Below, in pieces: positions 53,119 to 61,548 of a stretch of 64,000 nucleotides of DNA (position 1 is its first letter; every line of letters begins with the position of its first letter). The notes under the pieces are model-generated. The model was not told the DNA's origin and did not search any database. It was given only the letters and a program-made list of their open reading frames with translations. The position numbers and the translations under genes are program-made. The stretch is from NCBI RefSeq assembly GCF_028751195.1, contig NZ_CP066784.1, forward strand, positions 3,224,001 to 3,288,000, read 5' to 3'. Source of the DNA: Alicyclobacillus sp. ALC3 (lineage in GTDB: Bacteria; Bacillota; Bacilli; Alicyclobacillales; Alicyclobacillaceae).

Positions 53119-54234
53119 ATGGCAGGAATTAATCACGAAGCTGCATTGAGTGACTTTCATGCGTCGCTGCGCAAGGACTCGCTAGGACCGCTGTGGACAG
53201 ACTTGCCGCACATGATTACTAGGGAGCCTGATCACGATGTAGAGCCGTACCTTTGGAAGTGGGAGACGATTCGAAACCACGTCCTGCGGGCGGGGGAACT
53301 GTTGAAACCTGGGAAAGACAGTGAGCGCCGCGTCGTCTACCTGCAGAACCCGAGTCTGTTGAAAAAAGGTCTCATCGGTTATGGGACGTATACACTCTAC
53401 GCGGGGATTCAACTGCTGCAACCGGGCGAACAGGCGCCGCCGCACATTCATTCCCAAGGAGCGATTCGCCTCATCATTGAGGGCAAGGGCGCCTACACGT
53501 CGGTCAACGGTGAGAAAATCAACATGGACCCAGGAGACTTAGTGCTGACCCCGCCGTACACCTGGCACGAGCACGGCCATGAGGGGGCGGAGCCTGTGTT
53601 GTGGATGGACGGACTCGATGTCGGTTTGGTCAAGTCGTTTGCTGGGTCGTTCTTTCAACCGTACGATGGTGACTCGTACCCATTGACCAAACCAGCCAAC
53701 TATTCGTCCTATCAGTTTTCTGCACCGGGTTTGATGCCTGTCGATGAAAACGCGCAACCAGGGTACCCATCGCCTCTGCTCAACTACCGGTGGGTCGATA
53801 CAGAGCGGGCGCTCGGGACGATGGCGCAAGGGTCGCCGGATGTTGTGAAACTGAACCCACACGACGGCTACGCGGTGAAGTACGTCAACCCGACAACAGG
53901 CGGGCCGGCGGATGCCCGAATCGGCTCGATGATGCAAAAGATTCCGGCGGGCATCCATTTGCAGGCTCATCGGCATGTGCACAGCGCGATTTACCATGTG
54001 GTCAGGGGCACAGGGTACACGGTGATTGACGGGAAGAAGTTTGAGTGGAGTCAAGGTGACTTTTTCATTCTGCCGCCATGGACTTGGCATGAGCACGTCA
54101 ACACCGGGGATACAGAAGCCTTTCTCTTCTCGATCGACGACACGCACGTGTTGCAGGTGCTAGGATTGGAGAGACAGGAAGCGTACACCGACAACGGTGG
54201 ATACCAGGAAGTTACATCGATTTTCCATCCGTAA
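53119..54234 (+). CDS. Bicupin dioxygenase, gentisate 1,2-dioxygenase-like
   Basis: 371 residues, two cupin domains. The N-terminal cupin (about 95-165) has P-P-H-I-H (His109, His111) and T-W-H-E-H (His150) as probable Fe(II) ligands; the C-terminal cupin (about 275-350) has a parallel H-R-H and T-W-H-E-H set. R-R-V-V-Y-L-Q-N-P and T-Y-T-L-Y-A-G-I-Q are typical of gentisate dioxygenases, which open gentisate to maleylpyruvate with oxygen. 1-Hydroxy-2-naphthoate or salicylate dioxygenases share this fold, so the exact substrate is open. Behind AAGGAGAGATG, 59 bp after ligase 2. Confidence 0.85.
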   Translation: MAGINHEAALSDFHASLRKDSLGPLWTDLPHMITREPDHDVEPYLWKWETIRNHVLRAGELLKPGKDSERRVVYLQNPSLLKKGLIGYGTYTLYAGIQLLQPGEQAPPHIHSQGAIRLIIEGKGAYTSVNGEKINMDPGDLVLTPPYTWHEHGHEGAEPVLWMDGLDVGLVKSFAGSFFQPYDGDSYPLTKPANYSSYQFSAPGLMPVDENAQPGYPSPLLNYRWVDTERALGTMAQGSPDVVKLNPHDGYAVKYVNPTTGGPADARIGSMMQKIPAGIHLQAHRHVHSAIYHVVRGTGYTVIDGKKFEWSQGDFFILPPWTWHEHVNTGDTEAFLFSIDDTHVLQVLGLERQEAYTDNGGYQEVTSIFHP

Positions 54235-54389
54235 CAAAAAGTACTGTTAGTATGCCTGTCTGAGCACTGTCGCGGACTGCTGTAGCTTACGTAAAATTGG
54301 CTGTCTATTACCCTCGCCGCCCGAGTCCGAATCTTGTAAAATAGAGTATAGAGAATGAAAGTGTGAGTCGGGTATAGGGGATGTTCCTT

Positions 54390-55055
54390 GTGGAAAGTCC
54401 AATCGTGAAGGCTGACTCCTTAGCTGAACAAGTGTATCGCTACCTGCGTCACGAGATTCTCACGGCGGGCTTCGCTCCTGGCTCGAAACTTGTGGAGAGT
54501 CAGTTAGCGAAGGATTTTCAGATCAGCCGCAGTCCGCTCAGGGAGGCGATTCGGCGGCTTGAACAAGAGGGACTGTTGGTGACGGCCCACGGTGTGACGC
54601 ACTTGTTTGAACCCACACAACAGGACTTCGAAGACCTCTATGAACTGCGCATGGCTCTGGAGCCGTTGGCGGCAGGTTTGGCAGTGCGGCACATGGCTGA
54701 CGAAGACTTTGTGCAGATGCGGACGTTGTTGGAGCGGACTGAACTGTACTTGGAAGCAGACCAAGTGGACGCGTTTGTCGAAAGCAATGCTGCGTTTCAC
54801 GATATGATTGTGCAGGCTTCGAACAACCAACGGTTGATTCGAGCGATGGCTGAGGTGTCCTCGCTGGCTCGCTATTATCGCTATATCTGCTTCAAACTTT
54901 ACCGCCGCCAAGTGGATTCGGCTGAGCAGCACTGGCGTGTTTACCGTGCACTTGTAGCACGAGATGAGGAATTAGCGCGAGACGAAATGTACAATCACCT
55001 CGCAGCTGATTTGGCTTACATTCACTCGACTGCATACCTGATGACTGTCAGGTGA
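54390..55055 (+). CDS. GntR-family regulator, FadR/FCD subfamily
   Basis: 221 residues from GTG 54390; ATG 54381 directly abuts the AGGGG ribosome site. N-terminal winged HTH (about 10-75; S-R-S-P-L-R-E-A-I-R-R-L) and a helical FCD ligand domain (about 80-215) with the metal-binding histidine pattern (F-H-D-M-I near 140). Such proteins respond to organic acids or acyl-CoAs and repress catabolic operons. It lies 155 bp after the dioxygenase gene and is the third regulator of the catabolic region. Confidence 0.9.
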   Translation: MESPIVKADSLAEQVYRYLRHEILTAGFAPGSKLVESQLAKDFQISRSPLREAIRRLEQEGLLVTAHGVTHLFEPTQQDFEDLYELRMALEPLAAGLAVRHMADEDFVQMRTLLERTELYLEADQVDAFVESNAAFHDMIVQASNNQRLIRAMAEVSSLARYYRYICFKLYRRQVDSAEQHWRVYRALVARDEELARDEMYNHLAADLAYIHSTAYLMTVR

Positions 55056-55393
55056 ACCTACGGACACGTGCGGGCTAGTCCGTCGGTGCGTCAAGCTTCC
55101 GTTCTCAATATGCTGCAACACTCTGAGGCAGCCAGAGGCATTCTGTAACTGCGGCTCTCAGATTGATTTGATGTTCTCGATTTCTTCCTCAGTTAACTTT
55201 TCATCCCTCAAAGGAACCGCATCTCGCACGCCAATCTTGCGCATCTCCTGAAACGAGGCAGAGCGCAGCTACATACATGTCGATGTTCGGTGAGGCAGCA
55301 GACTTCACGCTTCCACAAACATCCGGCTTCGGGTACCCTACAAAAAGGTGTTCCCGCTGAGAAAGTTGAGAGATAAGCCGAAGGAGGGAATAA
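55056..55393. other. Intergenic region with a possible 28-codon minus-strand frame
   Basis: No full gene is supported. ACGGAC (55060) and GTCCGT (55078) form a weak hairpin after the GntR gene. On the minus strand an ATG at 55244 opens 28 codons ending at 55158, rich in E, K and I near its end (K-L-T-E-E-E-I-E-N-I-K). It looks protein-like and could be the tail of a degraded gene. The Shine-Dalgarno AAGGAGGG for the antiporter lies at the right end. Confidence 0.4.
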
Positions 55394-56845
55394 ATGGAGG
55401 CCACGTACAACTCGCTGTTTTTGGTGACCATTGTCGCGTTGCTCAGCCCGTGGCTCTCCACGCGCATGCTCCGGGGGCTCGTGCCGGCCATCGTGATCGA
55501 AATTTTACTCGGCATATTGATTGGGCCGAACGGATTTCACGTGGCGCAGTCCACCAAGTACGTGGGATTCATGGCGAACTTCGGGTTCTCCTACCTGATG
55601 TTTTTGTCTGGATTGGAATTGGACTTCGATCTCATCTTCGAGCGTACTCCTGGAAGCGGGAGACCAGCTTGGCTTCGTGGTCTCGCCTTCTTTGTCACCA
55701 CAACAGTTGTCTCGTATGCCATCGCGTTTATTTTGGTTGCTGTCGGGTGGGATCAGCATCCCTTTGTCATTGGGCTCGTCCTCAGTACAACATCGACAGG
55801 CATTCTATTGCCGGCGCTCAAGGAAAGGGGCTGGGTGAGCGACCCGTTTGGGCAACAACTGATGGTGTTTGGCCTGATTGCCGACATGATTACACTCCTA
55901 GCTATCACAGCGTATGTCGCGCTTCATACCCATGGCAACGGCTTCAGTGTGCTACTCGTGATGGTCTTGTTGATGATCTTTGTCGTGCTCTACCGGTTAC
56001 TGCGCTTCGTCGCGAACACTCGTGGCTTTCGCACCATTGAGAACGCCACCAGCGAAATGGGGTTGCGCGGAGCATTCGCTCTGATTCTGTTGTTTTTGGC
56101 GCTGTCGGAGACGCTCGGCACGGAAGTAATCGTCGGCGCGTTCCTGGCGGGGGCCATCATCTCCCTGTTGTCAGAGCGGCACTCCCAACTCACTGCCAAG
56201 CTGAACTCCATCGGCTATGGGTTCCTGTTGCCGATCTTCTTTGTCAACGTCGGCATGCAGTTTAATGTGAAGTCCCTCGATGTCAAGCCTGTGTTTTGGA
56301 TCACGATGGCCGTTATGCTCATCACCATGTTTCTCAACAAAGTGCTTCCAGCACTGTATTTCTTACGCGGTTACCCTGTTCGCCAGCGGTTCGCAGGCGG
56401 TATGCTGCTCAGTTCACGACTCAGCCTGATCATCGCAGCGAGCCAAATCGCTGCACAAATTGGTGCATTGAGTCGACCGACGGCAAACGGGTTGGTGCTA
56501 CTGGCAATTGTCTCGAGTCTTGTTTCCCCCGCAGCGTTCAACCGACTCATCCGGGGTTTCAAACCGGTGCAACCGACGTCGGCTCCGGCTACGGAGATTA
56601 CTCTGGACACGAGCACGCTGCCGGAAGGTTGGGTGATTGGCAGTGTCGAGGTGCGTTCACGCAACTTCGACAACATTCCAATGCGAGCGCTGCGCCTCCC
56701 ACAAGACGTGCTGTTTGTCTCGATTATCCGCGGCGACGAGCGGATTATCCCCCGTGGCCACACGACGTTGGAGCAGTTCGACGTGGTTCAAGTGATGGGC
56801 GACCCCGAGTCAATCTACCATATTCGCACACAGCTTGAAGGGTAG
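55394..56845 (+). CDS. CPA2-family cation/proton antiporter with C-terminal RCK_C domain
   Basis: 483 residues: about twelve membrane helices (residues 5-385) of the Na+/H+-exchanger fold, with L-L-G-I-L-I-G-P-N in an early helix and G-A-F-L-A-G-A near 250, followed by a soluble TrkA-C-like domain (about 405-480; L-P-Q-D-V-L-F-V-S-I-I-R-G-D). Members exchange Na+ or K+ for protons under ligand control through the RCK_C module. No separate regulatory TrkA-N gene is adjacent. Start behind AAGGAGGGAATAA. Confidence 0.9.
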   Translation: MEATYNSLFLVTIVALLSPWLSTRMLRGLVPAIVIEILLGILIGPNGFHVAQSTKYVGFMANFGFSYLMFLSGLELDFDLIFERTPGSGRPAWLRGLAFFVTTTVVSYAIAFILVAVGWDQHPFVIGLVLSTTSTGILLPALKERGWVSDPFGQQLMVFGLIADMITLLAITAYVALHTHGNGFSVLLVMVLLMIFVVLYRLLRFVANTRGFRTIENATSEMGLRGAFALILLFLALSETLGTEVIVGAFLAGAIISLLSERHSQLTAKLNSIGYGFLLPIFFVNVGMQFNVKSLDVKPVFWITMAVMLITMFLNKVLPALYFLRGYPVRQRFAGGMLLSSRLSLIIAASQIAAQIGALSRPTANGLVLLAIVSSLVSPAAFNRLIRGFKPVQPTSAPATEITLDTSTLPEGWVIGSVEVRSRNFDNIPMRALRLPQDVLFVSIIRGDERIIPRGHTTLEQFDVVQVMGDPESIYHIRTQLEG

Positions 56846-56966
56846 CCTTCGCGATTGACGAGTTCGACGGTCTGCTCCAGCGGACGAGGTCGCTGGCGCG
56901 GCTGTCGAATGAAGGCGATTTTGAACCACAAGAACCTAAAGACACGGCACCCGGCCATTGCTCACT

Positions 56967-58208
56967 TCACACAGCTTTGCGTTGGGTCGCCGTCCCGTCG
57001 TATGCAAATTCGACCGCGTGGCCGTTCAAGACGGTTCGCAGGGCGACAGGCCGGCCCCACAGTCGATGGACCATGGGCAAGGTTCGCTCGATGTACTTCA
57101 CGTCAAGTTCCTGACCTTCATAGGCGTGTGAGATGAGCAAGCGCCCTGACGGCTCAGCTTCCGCGCTCGCATGCAGCACTGGGAAGCCTGCGTTGGTTCT
57201 CTGCTGAACCAACAGCTCTCGAATGACCATGGCGTCTCGCTCGATCACGACCCACTCGGACCCTTTTCTTCCGTACACGTACAGGTCGCATTCGTCGACA
57301 ATGTCTTGATTCAAGTAGTTGCGCAAGAAGCTTACGTCCGAATCACACTCGCGCACTTCAAACAGTTTGTCTCTGCCGTACCTTCGCTCGATGTCCTGCC
57401 AGATGGCAAGCCCGACGTTGTATGGGTTGAGGCTGAAACGGTTCGGCTGTGCGACGCTCGCAGTCAACTGCGCGAAGTCGACGGCATCTTGCCCAGACAG
57501 GTCGCGCACCTGCATGAGTCTTGTGTGCCAGTACGTCGCCCAGCCTTCGTTCATGACCTTGGTTTCGAGTTGGGGCCAAAAGTACAGCATCTCCTCGCGC
57601 ACGGTTGCGACGATGTCGCGTTCCCAGTCCTCTAGCTGTGGGCTATGGTGAATGATGAAGCCGAGCAGGTCCTTGAAAACTGCACCGTCTTCATTCGGCC
57701 TGCGACCAAGGATGGACGCGTCCACATGTTCTTGGACAGCTAGCGCTGCGTCAAGGACCTCTTCGACACGGTCGATCCCGAACGACTCCTCGTACTTGCG
57801 GATGCGTTCTGCGGCTGCTGCCATCGAGTCGACCATGTTGCGATTTGTGTATTGAAACCTGCAGTTGTGTCGAAAAAAGTCACTGTGGCCGAGAACATGC
57901 GCGACAATCATCTCGTTTTGCAACACCGTGTTGCCCTCGAGCAGAAAGGCGTAGCACGGGTCGCTGTTGACCACCAGTTCATAGATGCGGGACACGCCGA
58001 GGTCAAAGTCTAGTTTTTGTCGGTAGTATTGCTTGCCAAAGCTCCAGTGGCTGTAACGCGTCGGCATACCGAAGCCGGCAATTGTATAGACGACGTCAGC
58101 TGGGCAAATTTCGTAGCGCATATCAAAGAAGTCCAGGCCCATCGCCCGCGCTTCTCGCTCCATCCACTCGATTGTCTGCTCAAGACGCTCATAATCGCGT
58201 GGCTTCAT
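56967..58208 (-). CDS. spoVR: Stage V sporulation protein R (SpoVR family)
   Basis: 413 residues, somewhat shorter than Bacillus SpoVR. Typical features: an N-terminal R-Y-E-I-C-P near residue 31, W-S-F-G-K near 55, H-V-L-G-H-S-D-F-F near 105 and N-E-G-W-A-T-Y-W-H near 220. SpoVR contributes to spore cortex formation in Bacillus; its biochemical role is unknown. The ATG overlaps the yhbH stop (ATGA), giving the order prkA-yhbH-spoVR in one transcript. Confidence 0.93.
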   Translation of the reverse strand: MKPRDYERLEQTIEWMEREARAMGLDFFDMRYEICPADVVYTIAGFGMPTRYSHWSFGKQYYRQKLDFDLGVSRIYELVVNSDPCYAFLLEGNTVLQNEMIVAHVLGHSDFFRHNCRFQYTNRNMVDSMAAAAERIRKYEESFGIDRVEEVLDAALAVQEHVDASILGRRPNEDGAVFKDLLGFIIHHSPQLEDWERDIVATVREEMLYFWPQLETKVMNEGWATYWHTRLMQVRDLSGQDAVDFAQLTASVAQPNRFSLNPYNVGLAIWQDIERRYGRDKLFEVRECDSDVSFLRNYLNQDIVDECDLYVYGRKGSEWVVIERDAMVIRELLVQQRTNAGFPVLHASAEAEPSGRLLISHAYEGQELDVKYIERTLPMVHRLWGRPVALRTVLNGHAVEFAYDGTATQRKAV

Positions 58209-59338
58209 GCACGGTGCACCTCCTCCTCATTCGGGTGGAAGAACAAGCGCAGAGCTTTCAGGACGTCTCTGTGGTCCGCTGCAGTGGTCCATCGAACCTG
58301 CGGAACATTTAGGCTCGCAATTGTGCGGGACAGCGTCGTAATCCGGTTGTACGGATTGACTTCCAAGTAGGCGATGAGCGAAGACACGGGGCTGAGTTCC
58401 TGCACTAAGGCACCTGTGGTCTCGTTGTCAGACCACATGTTATCGCCATCACCGACGTAGACGAGATAGATATTCCACAGGTCAGGTGGGTAGGACGTTT
58501 GAATGACAGCTTTGGCCGTGTCAAAGGCTGCAGAACACCTTGTGCCGCCACTTTCCCTGGTTCGGTAAAACGCGTCTTTGCTAGTCTCGTACGCCTCGGT
58601 GTGGTGCACAATATAGCGCATGTCGACGTGGGCGTACTGCTTCTCTAGAAACTTCTCCATCCAGAAGAAGAACGTCCGGGCTGTGTACTTTTCCGCCATT
58701 CCCATGCTCCCAGAGACGTCCATCATCGCCATCACGACGGCTCCGACGTCCGGGATGACGGTGTCTTGCCACGTTTTGAAGCGCAGGTCGTCCTCTGTGA
58801 TGTGAAAGGCTTTGTGCGTGCTCTGCGAACGGCGCAAAGCCTCCATAAAAGTGCGCTTGCGGTCAATGTTTGCGCGTATGCCCTTACTTCGGATGTCCGT
58901 GAAGTCGATCGAATCGGCTACCACTGGATTGGGCTGTGGCTTATCTTTCAAGTTTGGCAGCCGGAGGTCGGCAAACAACGCCTCCTCGACTTCGTCGAGA
59001 GTGACTTCCGCTTCCAACGCCTGTCCGCCTGGCTCATCCCCAGCGGCATTCCCTGTCACACCAGTACCTGGAGCCGCTCGCCCAATCGTCTGGCCATTAC
59101 TGCCCGCCCCTTGACCGACGTGCTGCTGCTTTCCGTAGTCGTAGCGAAAGTGCGGTTCATCCAACTGCTGTACGGGAACGCGGATGGTACGTCGCCCATT
59201 GGACAGGATGAGGTCCTCTTGTGAGATAATGTCCGCGAGGTTATCGCGGAGTGACTGCTTGACCTTCTCGCGGTGTCTGGCCTGTGCGCGTTGTCCACGT
59301 CGGTCGAGCGACCAGTCGTCCTGGATGAGAAATCCCAC
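58205..59338 (-). CDS. yhbH: YhbH family protein with VWA domain (UPF0229)
   Basis: 377 residues from GTG 59338 behind GGGGGGAG. This start gives the family N-terminus (Q-D-D-W-S-L-D-R-R-G) and avoids an upstream extension that would enter prkA. The C-terminal half has a von Willebrand A-like metal site, M-D-V-S-G-S-M near 205. A Gly-rich linker (about 75-110) joins the halves. The family is a partner of the PrkA kinase and SpoVR in sporulating and Gram-negative bacteria; its exact action is unknown. It lies 68 bp after prkA and overlaps spoVR. Confidence 0.92.
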   Translation of the reverse strand: MGFLIQDDWSLDRRGQRAQARHREKVKQSLRDNLADIISQEDLILSNGRRTIRVPVQQLDEPHFRYDYGKQQHVGQGAGSNGQTIGRAAPGTGVTGNAAGDEPGGQALEAEVTLDEVEEALFADLRLPNLKDKPQPNPVVADSIDFTDIRSKGIRANIDRKRTFMEALRRSQSTHKAFHITEDDLRFKTWQDTVIPDVGAVVMAMMDVSGSMGMAEKYTARTFFFWMEKFLEKQYAHVDMRYIVHHTEAYETSKDAFYRTRESGGTRCSAAFDTAKAVIQTSYPPDLWNIYLVYVGDGDNMWSDNETTGALVQELSPVSSLIAYLEVNPYNRITTLSRTIASLNVPQVRWTTAADHRDVLKALRLFFHPNEEEVHRA

Positions 59339-59406
59339 GTGGCTCCCCCCTTGCGTCAGTGTTTTGAGCCCGAAGGTGTTCGAACCCTTGTTCCCACATG
59401 CCTGCT

Positions 59407-61293
59407 TCAGCGGTTTAAGAGGCTGCCGACGTACTTGAGTACTTCGTTCGCGCACACGGAACAGTACCCGTGCTTGTCCACAAGCGTTTCATGAACTTGA
59501 TTGATGCGCTTCAGCTGGTCTGGGTCAGGCGTTTTGGCGTTTGTCGTGATTTTCACGATGTCTTTCAAGTCATTGAACAGCTTGCGTTCGATTGCCTCTT
59601 TCAGCCGGTCGTGAGAGTTGTAGGTGAAGGTCTTGCCACGGCGCGCATAGGAAGAGATGCGGATTAAAATCTCCTCGCGAAACTGAGTCTTGGCGTTGTC
59701 GCTGACGCCAATTTGCTCCTCGATTGAGCGCATCAACGCCTCGTCCGGGTCTAGTTCTTCGTCTGTGATGGGGTCTTTCAACTTTTGCTTGTTGCAATAG
59801 GCTTCTACGTTGTCGAGGTAGTTGTTGAACACCGCTTGCGCCGACTCTTCGTACGAGTAGACAAACGCCTTTTGGACTTCCTTTTTTACTACCTCGTCGT
59901 ACTCTTGACGGGCAACCGCAATGAAATTGAGGAGGTTCTCCTTGTCCTCGTGCGATATGCTGGCGTGCTGGTTCAGACCGTCCTTGAGTGACCGCAGGAT
60001 GTCGAGCGCGTTGATACAAGGTGCGTCACTGCGAACAAGAGCGGACGATATTCGGTTGATCACGTAGCGCGGGTCAATTCCGTCCATTCCCTCGACAGGG
60101 TGTTCGCTATGCAGTTCCTTGACGTCGATCTCGCTGCCTTCCACAGTCTGTCCGTCGTACAGTTTGAGCTTCTTCATCAAGTCCGCTTTGGTGGACTCCT
60201 TTAACCGTGAGAGAACTGAGAAGGTGGCGGCCGTGCGCAGGCCGTGTGGCGCTAGGTGGACGTTTCGCAAGTCGCTTTGTCGAATTAACTTCCCGTAGAT
60301 TTTGACCTCGTCAGACACATGCAGTGTGTACGGGATTGGCATGACAACCATGCGCGAGTGGAGCGCCTCGTTCTTCTTGTTCGAGATGAACGCCTGGTAC
60401 TCTGTCTCGTTTGTGTGGGCGATGACCAGTTCGTCGGCGCTGATGAGGGCGAACCGACCGGCCTTGAAGTTGCCTTCTTGCGTCAAGCTCAGGAGGTGGT
60501 AGAGGAACTTGCTGTCGACTTTCAGCATCTCCTGCATTTCCAAAATCCCGCGGTTCGCCTTGTTCAGTTCGCCGTCGAAGCGAAAGGCGCGTGGATCGGA
60601 CTCAGCACCGTACTCTGCGATCGTCGAGAAGTCGATGCTGCCAGTCAGGTCCGCGATGTCCTGAGACTTTGGGTCAGACGGACTGAACGTTCCAATGCCT
60701 ATACGTTTACCTTCACTGATCAACACCCGCTCCACTGGCATCCGCAGAATGTCGCCGCCAAAGTCCTCTTCCAAGCGCAACTGACACACCGGACAAAGGT
60801 CCCCTTCGATGTGCACCCCTAGTTCGGTTTCCATCTGACTGCGCAGCCGGTTGGGGATGAGGTGGAGGGGCTCTTCGTGCATCGGGCACCCCAGAATCCC
60901 GTAAAGTGCGCCTCGCTCGGTTCGACTATAGGCCTCGAGGCCGCGCTTCAGGAGCGTCACGAGCGAGGACTTTCCGCCACTCACGGGGCCCATCAAGAGC
61001 AGAATTCGCTTGCGGACATCGAGTCTCCGTGCTGCGGAGTGAAAGTACTCCTCTACCAGTCGCTCCAGTGGTTCGCTGACGCCAAACACTTCGTCTTCGA
61101 AGAAACAGTACACCTTGTGTCCGTCTACTTCACGCACTCCGGCAGCGGCAATCATGTCATAGACGCGGGCGTGTGCTGTGTGTGCGACGGACGGGTTTCT
61201 TTCCACCATGCCCAAGTACTGTTCGAACGTACCTTCCCAACGCAGTGAATCCTCGTGCTCTTGAAACTCTCTCAACCGCAGCGCTAAACTCAC
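59407..61293 (-). CDS. prkA: Serine protein kinase PrkA (AAA+ fold)
   Basis: 628 residues. N-terminal AAA domain with Walker A G-P-V-S-G-G-K-S-S near residue 100; a C-P-V-C motif near 165; and a C-terminal PrkA-kinase domain. The C-terminus also carries C-S-V-C. PrkA is made in the mother cell of Bacillus spores and has been reported to act as a kinase or AAA+ protease. First gene of prkA-yhbH-spoVR. No clear sigma-E promoter was found in the 255 bp separating it from the divergent aldehyde dehydrogenase. Confidence 0.94.
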   Translation of the reverse strand: MSLALRLREFQEHEDSLRWEGTFEQYLGMVERNPSVAHTAHARVYDMIAAAGVREVDGHKVYCFFEDEVFGVSEPLERLVEEYFHSAARRLDVRKRILLLMGPVSGGKSSLVTLLKRGLEAYSRTERGALYGILGCPMHEEPLHLIPNRLRSQMETELGVHIEGDLCPVCQLRLEEDFGGDILRMPVERVLISEGKRIGIGTFSPSDPKSQDIADLTGSIDFSTIAEYGAESDPRAFRFDGELNKANRGILEMQEMLKVDSKFLYHLLSLTQEGNFKAGRFALISADELVIAHTNETEYQAFISNKKNEALHSRMVVMPIPYTLHVSDEVKIYGKLIRQSDLRNVHLAPHGLRTAATFSVLSRLKESTKADLMKKLKLYDGQTVEGSEIDVKELHSEHPVEGMDGIDPRYVINRISSALVRSDAPCINALDILRSLKDGLNQHASISHEDKENLLNFIAVARQEYDEVVKKEVQKAFVYSYEESAQAVFNNYLDNVEAYCNKQKLKDPITDEELDPDEALMRSIEEQIGVSDNAKTQFREEILIRISSYARRGKTFTYNSHDRLKEAIERKLFNDLKDIVKITTNAKTPDPDQLKRINQVHETLVDKHGYCSVCANEVLKYVGSLLNR

Positions 61294-61548
61294 CGTCAGT
61301 CTCCCCCTCGACAGGCGCTCATCCAGCGGGCGCGAAGTAAAATGCTTGCTTACTATTCATTGTCACACTTTTCCGTGATATTAAACGTAGGGTGAGAAGG
61401 TTTGTTGTACGGTGGGAGAAGAAGATACAGGTCTTGAGAGACGAAGATCATCACAAAGAACAGTCAGTATATTAAAAATTGTGATATATATTATATGAAG
61501 GGATCGACTAGAAATCGGTTACATCAGAATGAGGAAGGGTGGAGTGGG

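Noticed and set aside
55186..55198. Fourth copy of the TTCCTCA palindrome
   Set aside because: Only one arm (TTCCTCA) is present; the other arm and a -10 box at the fixed distance are missing.
61294..61548. Sigma-E promoter for prkA in the divergent region
   Set aside because: No pair of elements close to ATATT and CATACA at 14-15 bp was found on the minus strand. The A/T-rich stretch at 61465-61497 is on the aldehyde-dehydrogenase side and has no clear -35/-10 pair.
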